Source: Ahaetulla prasina
Taxonomy: Eukaryota; Chordata; Lepidosauria; Squamata; Colubridae
Direction of reading: 5' to 3'
DNA length: 64,000 bases
NCBI RefSeq assembly: GCF_028640845.1
Contig: NC_080546.1
Location: 16,712,520 to 16,776,519 of the forward strand
The translations under genes were made by a program, and so were the position numbers. The first letter of the stretch is position 1. Every line of letters starts with the position of its first letter. Below the pieces are notes generated by a model. It saw only the letters and a program-made list of their open reading frames with translations, was not told the DNA's origin and searched no databases. Shown piece after piece: positions 60,733 to 64,000 of the stretch.

Positions 60733-61009
60733 GTAAGTCATTGCATTTTTTCCCCTTGGTGTGTTTGTCATTCATTAGCGAAAGTACTATGCAGTATAAT
60801 GATACTGTAATAATACAATGATGGCAATTATAAAGAAATAAATATTTATTATGATAATAAAGAAGGAGGAATGTAAATCATGCAGCTTTTTTCTTGCTAA
60901 ACAGAAAAGAAAAGTGAGGCATTAGATTAGCTTAAGTTTGCTTATGTTTACTTTACCCCTAAAATTATTGGGTTGTATATAAAAATCCCCCCCCCTTTCT
61001 GCTTTCTAG

Positions 61010-61040
61010 GAAACCCAGCAGTCTGGATCAGTAATTCAGA
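61010..61040 (+). CDS. AFF1: AFF1 31-nt exon, duplicate
   Basis: Identical to 58896-58926, including acceptor CTTTCTAG and donor GTAAGT. If it is spliced after 60732, the codon TC|G opens SKPSSLDQ followed by TAA, so the open frame ends within this exon. It can only stay in frame if it replaces the first 31-nt exon. Confidence 0.8.
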
Positions 61041-61157
61041 GTAAGTATAAAGACCATAGCTTAAATTTATAAACTGCTGCATCCTGCTGTTATTTGTTCG
61101 TTTTGACAGATTACACAGAATTTATATTCATGTAACATGAAACGTGAACAAAAGTGA

Positions 61158-61224
61158 GTGGCTTCTCGGGCTTTTGGCTAGAGATTAAGTGAAGCAGTCT
61201 TTGGTTCCGATAAGTTTTAGGAGG
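61158..61224 (+). pseudogene. U2 snRNA-like fragment (copy 2)
   Basis: Second copy of the fragment at 59044, carried by the tandem duplication. Confidence 0.5.
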
Positions 61225-61562
61225 TGAGCCTATGGAAGTCATCTGATCAAAGTTTCTGCTCTGAGCATCCATTCCGCAGCATTTCTAACAGAAGACTGTT
61301 AAGACTCTGGTTTCTCATTGTTCCTCCAAATTCTTTTTTTGTTAACTAATGATCTCTTAAAGAGTAATACATTTTACCCCTGCGTCCTGAAATGCCATCT
61401 CTTTTGTATCATTTTCTCCCTCCGTTCATCTCCATGCTACAAGATTCAGAAGACAGTCCCGGCTTTCTTGAAATTAAACTGTGAAACAGTTTCAGCATAT
61501 GAGCAATACATTGTTTAGCTTCAGCTGAAGTTTCCATGTTGAGATTATTTGAAGGACCACTG

Positions 61563-61645
61563 TGAAAGAAAGAAAGGAAGGAAGGAAGAAAGGAAGGAAG
61601 GAAGGAAGGAAGGAAGAGAAAGAGAAAGAGAAAGAGAAAGAGACA
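61563..61645. repeat. Purine microsatellite (GAAA/GGAA), copy 2
   Basis: GGAA run followed by gagaaa units. Unit order differs from copy 1. Confidence 0.95.
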
Positions 61646-61689
61646 TGCCACTCACCATCTGATAGGTGGCAATGCCTAGGATTTCTGGA

Positions 61690-62050
61690 TTTTGTTAGGC
61701 CTAGAGAAGATGAGCTTAAAGATGCTGAGCTTGTCAGCAGGAGAGCTGACAGCTTGGGTTTGAGACCTGAGGTCTGTGCAACAGGGTGAGCGCCCATTAC
61801 TTGGCTCAGCTCCTGTCTACCCAGCAGTTCAAAAGCATGCAAATTGAGTAGATAAATAGGTACTACTTCAGTGGGAAGGTAACGTGCCTTTGACGTATAG
61901 CCATGCTGGCCACATGACCATGCAAATTGTCTTCGGACAACAGTAGCTACTTTGGCTAAGAAACAGAGATGAGCATCCTGCCCTATAGTTGGACACAACT
62001 GACAGGGAAACCTGTACCTTTGCAGAAGAATGCCTTGTTCCAACTCATTG
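61690..62050 (+). mobile_element. Sauria-type SINE (copy 2)
   Basis: Duplicate of 59575-59935. Confidence 0.8.
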
Positions 62051-62794
62051 TTGAAGATATTTGGATTTGGTTTATAAAAAACCAAGATGGTGGTTCCCAT
62101 CTTCTACTGCTTTTAGATGTCACAAAGCATATTTATTTATTTATTCATTATGTATGTGTTTGTTTGTTTATATTTCACACTTTTTAAACTGCCATCTTTC
62201 TCTGGGCGATGTACAATTTAATCGATAAAAATTAAGCTTTAAAAAAAGAATAACATTTTTAAAAAAATGTATGTGCTAATGTGTCACAAGCACATTGCAT
62301 AAGATGTGAAGAGAAAAGCATGAAGATACCTATGGAGATGAGGACAGTGATGAAATATTGAAATCTATTACTTCAGATTATTCTGACAATGGAAATTACT
62401 ACTGCTATTAGAAAACATCGTCCACCTATCTGCCTTTATAATATAGTCATTTTGTACGTCTCTTATGTGACAAACAGAGATGGTATCAGCCGGTTCAGAC
62501 CTGTTCAGGCCTTTTTAAGGGGGGGGGGAAGGTACCTTTGAGACTATTTGGCGGTATCGTTCTTTTTTTTTTTTAACCTCCCAGGGAATAAAAATAAAAA
62601 TGGAAACATTTTCAGATCAGTAGTGTTGCCTAAGTCATATATATTGTGAATTAAAGATCCCCATCCTAAAGGTCATACAGAGAGAGAGAGAGAGAGAAAG
62701 GGGTGAAAAGACAATAGAAATCAATGCAAAAGATCAGAAATGTTCATCACCCAAAATCTTCCTCCCCCCCCCCTTCCCCCTTGGTGTCTTTCAG

Positions 62795-62846
62795 AGCAGT
62801 GTGATACGCCTTTGAAGACTTTGTCTGTCTCTCAGCAACGGACATC
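62795..62846 (+). CDS. AFF1: AFF1 52-nt exon, duplicate
   Basis: Identical to 60681-60732, including flanking splice signals. Spliced directly after 60732 it reads TCA GCA GTG TGA, an immediate stop. It works in frame only after a single 31-nt exon, taking the place of the first 52-nt exon. Confidence 0.8.
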
Positions 62847-63149
62847 GTAAGTCATTGCATTTTTTTCCCCCTTGGTGTGTTTGTCATTCATTAGCGAAAT
62901 CTGCCAGTCATTAGTGAATGAGAGGAGATTTACTGCTGGTAGCTTTAACTTAATTGAAATGTGGCTATTGCAGAAAGAACAACTTAGGCTCTGGCATTGC
63001 ATTCACATACTTCAAATGGAGATGCTGTACTTGCAGAGATGTAAAATTATAAGGTTACTATAACGTTATAGCTAACATGATCATTACTCTTTGTGTGAAG
63101 TATTTGACGAGTTCGGCGAGGACAGAAAAAATACATTTCCATTGGCAAA

Positions 63150-63245
63150 TTGAATTTTTTTTAAATTTACATTTATATCCCGCCCTTCTCCGAAGACTCA
63201 GGGCGGCTTACAGTGTATTAAATATAATTAAATTAATTATATTTA
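63150..63245 (+). mobile_element. LINE 3' tail fragment
   Basis: catttatatcccgcccttct, then ccgaagactcagggcggctt, is a tail sequence common at the ends of reptile LINE/SINE units. Confidence 0.5.
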
Positions 63246-63589
63246 TTTGAATCGATTAGGAAGAGCAGGTGTTCTTGAAATTTAATGTATTGGAACTTCA
63301 CCAATTCAGTGGCTGAAAAGAAGCTGAAATTCTAAAAGATATCAGGTTTGGGGGGGAAGATGTTAATGAAATATTTGAGATAAGAAACTGCACTCAAGTT
63401 TTTCAAACTATCTTTATAGTAGAGTTTCTCAGAAGGCTGCATATAGTCGTAAAAACCTAAAATTGAATAGTTGTTGCTTGAATTTTCCGCTGGTAGACTT
63501 GTTTTAGCCTTTATTTAGCCATGAATAAGGGAATTCTTTATTTATTTCCCACCTTTATCATTTTTTATAAATAACCCTAAGTGGCAAGC

Positions 63590-63758
63590 ATACCTAATAC
63601 TTCTTCCTCCTCCTGTTTTCCCCACAACAACAGCCCTTGGACTAGAGTCATTGGCCCAAAATCACCCAGCCAGATTTTATGTTTAAGATGGGATTAAAAC
63701 TCACAGTTTCCTGGTTCCAGCTTGATGCCTTAACAACTAGAGCAAACTGGCTCTTGCG
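63590..63758 (-). mobile_element. MIR-like (CORE-type) SINE
   Basis: ggcccaaaatcacccagcca, aagatgggattaaaactcac and ccttaacaactagagcaaac occur in the order of ancient tRNA-derived MIR-like SINEs, with a diverged B-box. The strand call is uncertain. Confidence 0.5.
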
Positions 63759-64000
63759 GTTTGTGTGCAGAATTTCCACTGCAGGCTGAGCAGTAAGGCT
63801 ATTACAGTTTAAGAGACTTTGTACGTTATCAGTGAAAACCCAATTTAACTATGAAGAGCTGTCTCTTTAGGTCCTTGCTTATGCCTTGATCCATTTAGGA
63901 GCGTAGATTCAGTCCTTTTTAAAAGTATTCAAAACAGATCAAATTAAAGTCTCAATTTACAACTATTAAGAACTGCCAATTGAAGTATACAGTATTGGGC

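Larger units (their letters stand above)
58666..60779 (+). repeat. Tandem duplication, copy 1 (2.1 kb, two AFF1 exons)
   Basis: The segment from gaaagtactatgcagtataa to ttggtgtgtttgtcattcat plus tagcg is repeated directly after itself at 60780-62896. The copies are offset by 2114-2116 bases. I see only a CC-to-CCGC type 2-bp indel (about 59160 versus 61275), a rearranged purine microsatellite (about 59450-59530 versus 61562-61645) and small T- and C-run changes near 60750. It contains two AFF1 exons, a U2-like fragment and a Sauria-type SINE. Confidence 0.95.
60780..62896 (+). repeat. Tandem duplication, copy 2
   Basis: Direct repeat of 58666-60779. At the joint, cattagc is followed by GAAA and then gtactatgcag. 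The same GAAA occurs at the left edge of copy 1 (ctatgGAAAgta) and at the right edge of copy 2 (tagcGAAAtctg), a 4-bp microhomology. Contents are as in copy 1. Confidence 0.95.

Overview
The window reads as vertebrate genomic DNA, most likely a squamate reptile and probably a snake. The reasons are Sauria-type SINEs, CR1 and L2 LINE fragments, a Penelope-like element, many short hAT-like and mariner-like elements, and long simple repeats (TA, CTGT/CTAT, GATA, CA, GT). It is overwhelmingly intronic and intergenic. The species call is an inference from repeat content.

The only protein gene I can support is AFF1 (AF4, AF4/FMR2 family, a super elongation complex scaffold) on the + strand. Six distinct internal exons are recognisable: 19942-20062, 21649-22521, 56236-56280, 57293-57379, 58896-58926 and 60681-60732. 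All have GT/AG borders and compatible phases. Together they encode the N-terminal P-TEFb-binding homology region, a Ser/Pro-rich stretch, the conserved PTAYVRPMDGQDQAPDES segment and the ELL-binding segment. The first coding exon is not certain; one weak candidate is at 7247-7275. The 3' half of the gene lies beyond the window.

The most unusual feature is a tandem duplication of about 2.1 kb (58666-60779 and 60780-62896). It contains the last two recognised exons and a U2-snRNA-like fragment. The copies are nearly identical and joined at a GAAA microhomology. Because the exon pair is 83 nt long, splicing in both copies gives an early stop, so only transcripts with one copy of each exon stay in frame. 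It is either a recent real duplication or a false duplication in the assembly.

Layout: 180-4146 is a decayed Penelope-like retroelement (minus strand) with reverse transcriptase and GIY-YIG remnants, inverted terminal units carrying hammerhead-ribozyme-like motifs, and (TA)n tracts. 4147-19941 is non-coding, with simple repeats, CR1, L2, SINE and hAT/mariner copies. 19942-22521 holds two AFF1 exons. 22522-56235 is a 33.7-kb intron full of nested repeats, including a frameshifted L2 at 47651-49475 and a GC-richer block near 30.15-30.56 kb. 56236-62896 holds the small exons and the duplication. 62897-64000 is intron with a LINE tail and an MIR-like SINE.
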